NCBI GenBank assembly: GCA_916048095.2
Contig: OU696581.1
Location: 5,179,445-5,243,444 of the forward strand
Length of the DNA: 64,000 nt
DNA from: Sacculina carcini
Taxonomy: Eukaryota; Arthropoda; Thecostraca; Sacculinidae
Direction of reading: 5' to 3'
This document shows positions 61,359-64,000 of this stretch, piece by piece (within the stretch, counting starts at the first letter, position 1; every line of letters begins with the position of its first letter). The notes beneath the pieces are model-generated. The model had not been told where the DNA came from, made no database searches, and was given only the letters and a program-made list of their open reading frames with translations. The translations under genes were made by a program, and so were the position numbers.

Positions 61359-63615
61359 GTTATTACCTGGCTGGGATTCGAGCCGAGGTCCTCGGGGCTC
61401 GAGCAGAGTCTTACGCGGTCCGGCCATTGTAGATGTTCAAGAGAGATGGTTTATATGTGGTATATATAGTGCGCAAGCACGAGTGTACAATTAATTTTCT
61501 TTATTTTCTTTATTTTCTTTATTTTCTTTATTGTCTTTATTTTCTTTATTTTCTTTATTTTCTTTATTTTCTATATTTTCTTTATTTTCTTTATTTTCTT
61601 TATTTTCTTTATTTTCTTTATTTTCTTTATTTTCTTTATTTTCTTTATTTTCTTTATTTTCTTTATTTTCTTTATTTTCTTTAATTCATCCAATTTATTT
61701 CGATTATTTGTGTGTAGAGTTTAGTGTTGAGTGAAGAAAGATATTACCTGGCTGGGATTCGAACCGAGGTCCTCGGGGTTCGAGCAGAGTCTTACGCGGT
61801 CCGGCCATTGTAGATGTTCAAGAGAGATGGTTTATATGTGGTATATATAGTGCGCAAGCACGAGTGTACAATTGATTTTCTTTATTTTCTTTATTTTCTT
61901 TATTTTCTATATTTTCTTTATTTTCTTTATTTTCTTTATTTTCTTTATTTTCTTTATTTTCTTTATTTTCTTTATTTTCTTTATTTTCTTTATTTTCTTT
62001 ATTTTCTTTATTTTCTTTAATTCATCCAATTTATTTCGATTATTTGTGTGTAGAGTTTAGTTTTGAGTGAAGAAAGTTATTACCTGGCTGGGATTCGAAC
62101 CGAGGTCCTCGGGGTTCGAGCAGAGTCTTACGCGGTCCGGCCATTGTAGATGTTCAAGAGAGATGGTTTATATGTGGTATATATAGTGCGCAAGCACGAG
62201 TGTACAATTAATTTTCTTTATTTTCTTTATTTTCTTTATTTTCTTTATTTTCTTTATTTTCTTTATTTTCTTTATTTTCTTTATTTTCTTTATTTTCTTT
62301 ATTTTCTTTATTTTCTTTATTTTCTTTATTTTCTTTATTTTCTTTATTTTCTTTATTTTCTTTATTTTCTTTATTTTCTTTATTTTCTTTATTTTCTTTA
62401 TTTTCTTTATTTTCTTTATTTTCTTTATTTTCTTTATTTTCTTTATTTTCTTTATTTTCTTTATTTTCTTTATCTTCTTTATTTTCTTTATTTTATTTAT
62501 TTTCTTTATTTTCTTTATTTTCTTTATTTTCTTTATTTTCTTTATTTTCAATATTTTCTTTATTTTCTTTATTTTCTTTATTTTCTTTATTTTCTTTATT
62601 TTCTTTATTATCTTTATTTTCTTTATTTTCTATATTTTCTTATTTTCTTTATTTTCTTTATTTTCTGTATTTTCTTTATTTCTTTATTTTCTTTATTTTC
62701 TTTAATTCATCCAATTTATTTCGATTATTTGTGTGTAGAGTTTAGTGTTGAGTGAAGAAAGTTATTACCTGGCTGGGATTCGAGCCGAGGTCCTCGGGGT
62801 TCGAGCAGAGTCTTACGCGGTCCGGCCATTGTAGATGTTCAAGAGAGATGGTTTATATGTGGTATATATAGTGCGCAAGCACGAGTGTACAATTGATTTT
62901 CTTTATTTTCTTTATTTGCTTTATTTTCTTTATTTTCTTTATTTTCTTTATTTTCTTTATTTTCTTTATTTTCTTTATTTTCTTTATTTTCTTTATTTTC
63001 TTTATTTTCTTTATTTTCTTTATTTTCTTTATTTTCTTTATTTTCTTTAATTTCTTTAATTCATCCAATTTATTTCGATTATTTGTGTGTAGAGTTTAGT
63101 GTTGAGTGAAGAAAGTTATTACCTGGCTGGGATTCGAACCGAGGTCCTCGGGGTTCGAGCAGAGTCTTACGCGGTTCGGCCATTGTAGATGTTCAAGAGA
63201 GATGGTTTATATGTGGTATATATAGTGCGCAAGCACGAGTGTACAATTGATTTTCTTTATTTTCTTTATTTTCTTTATTTTCTTTATTTTCTTTATTTTC
63301 TTTATTTTCTTTATTTTCTTTATTTTCTTTATTTTCTTTATTTTCTTTATTTTCTTTATTTTCTTTATTTTCTTTATTTTCTTTATTTTCTTTATTTTCT
63401 TTAATTTCTTTATTTTCTTTATTTTCTTTATTTTCTTTATTTTCTTTATTTTCTTTATTTTCTTTATTTTCTTTATTTTCTTTATTTGCTTTATTTTCTT
63501 TATTTTCTTTATTTTCTTTATTTTCTTTATTTTCTTTATTTTCTTTATTTTCTTTATTTTCTTTAATTCATCCAATTTATTTCGATTATTTGTGTGTAGA
63601 GTTTAGTGTTGAGTG

Positions 63616-63621
63616 AAAAAA
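63616..63621 (-). terminator. Possible Pol III terminator (T6 on the - strand), second copy
   Basis: Same G-to-A change as at 61353-61358, in the unit with marker 63696. Both units also share GGGGCTCGAGC and ATTCGAGCC, so the change was copied with the core rather than arising twice. Confidence 0.4.
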
Positions 63622-63963
63622 GTTATTACCTGGCTGGGATTCGAGCCGAGGTCCTCGGGGCTCGAGCAGAGTCTTACGCGGTCCGGCCATTGTAGATGTT
63701 CAAGAGAGATGGTTTATATGTGGTATATATAGTGCGCAAGCACGAGTGTACAATTGATTTTCTTTATTTTCTTTATTTTCTTTATTTTCTTTATTTTCTT
63801 TATTTTCTTTATTTTCTTTATTTTCTTTTTTTTGTTTATTTTCTTTATTTTCTTTATTTTCTTTATTTTCTTTATTTTCTTTATTTTCTTTATTTTCTTT
63901 ATTTTCTTTATTTTCTTTTTTTTCTTTATTTTCTTTATTTTCTTTATTTTCTTTAATTTCTTT

Positions 63964-64000
63964 AATTCATCCAATTTATTTCGATTATTTGTGTGTAGAG
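63964..64000. repeat. Partial core at the right edge
   Basis: The first 37 bases of a 146th core, AATTCATCC to GTGTGTAGAG, cut by the window end. It follows a tract ending TTTAATTTCTTTAATTC, as in type I units. Confidence 0.95.

Larger units (their letters stand above)
60533..63963. repeat. Right block: eight units, partly duplicated
   Basis: Markers 60664, 61070, 61433, 61814, 62150, 62835, 63189, 63696. Tracts of 60664 and 62150 share TTATCTTTA, a TTTTCTTATTTTC contraction and a late 8-bp repeat. 61070 and 62835 share an early TTTGCTTTA. 61433 and 63696 share GTGAAAAAAGTT and GGGGCTCGAGC. The duplicated halves differ in tract length. Marker 60664 has CCTCTTGGTTCG, a private change. Confidence 0.83.
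1..64000. repeat. Tandem satellite array of 145 composite units (193-bp core plus 9-bp repeat tract)
   Basis: Every base belongs to one of two elements that alternate throughout. One is a core of about 193 bp starting AATTCATCCAATTTATTTCG and ending GTGTACAATTAA (or ATTGA). The other is a tract of the 9-mer TTTTCTTTA ranging from about 3 to about 91 copies. All 145 cores have the same orientation. Unit length runs from about 219 to about 1,010 bp and nearly always changes in 9-bp steps. The cores differ by single bases and small deletions that are shared between distant units, which shows spread by local duplication. No non-repeat sequence, gene or other mobile element interrupts the array. 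I infer eukaryotic heterochromatic satellite DNA; the species cannot be named from this sequence. Confidence 0.97.

Noticed and set aside
1..64000. CRISPR array
   Set aside because: The conserved part is about 193 bp, the intervals are low-complexity 9-mer tracts of very different length, and no cas-like gene is present.

Overview
The whole 64 kb window is one tandem-repeat array with no protein-coding gene. Each unit has two parts: a conserved core of about 193 bp, and a variable tract of a 9-bp repeat, TTTTCTTTA on the + strand (TAAAGAAAA on the - strand). I count 145 cores, all in the same orientation. The window opens inside a 9-mer tract and closes 37 bases into a 146th core, so the array runs past both ends. 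Cores make up a little under half of the window and the 9-mer tracts the rest. Core positions are given below by a marker m, the first base of ATGTTCAAG (or ATGCTCAAG/ATGATCAAG) in each core. A full core runs from m-131 to m+61.

Read on the - strand, the unit is built like a tRNA-derived SINE. A TATATATA motif is followed by an A-box-like TGGCCGGACCGCG, then by a B-box GGTTCGAATCC that matches the tRNA consensus, then by about 70 nt of unrelated body, and finally by a simple-repeat tail (AAAGAAAAT)n. I therefore infer a satellite derived from a SINE or tRNA-like element whose tail repeats expanded and which then spread by unequal crossing-over. No acceptor stem can be formed, so this is not a functional tRNA gene. 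The architecture suggests eukaryotic nuclear heterochromatin; I cannot name the organism.

The layout shows several layers of duplication. 1-5147 is irregular. 5148-12049 is a nearly perfect 3,451-bp tandem duplication, and its end is repeated a third time near 13 kb. 14263-45646 is a family of higher-order repeats built from unit types I call A to G (plus H, I, J), including a duplication of 16 units with a period of 6.74-6.79 kb (24828-38357). 45647-49413 is a three-unit block duplicated at about 1.8-1.9 kb. 49414-63963 holds four copies of a distinct two-unit motif (P-Q) and a final partly duplicated block.

The long open frames are artefacts. A 9-bp repeat keeps its codon phase, and all three + frames and two of the three - frames of this repeat lack stop codons.
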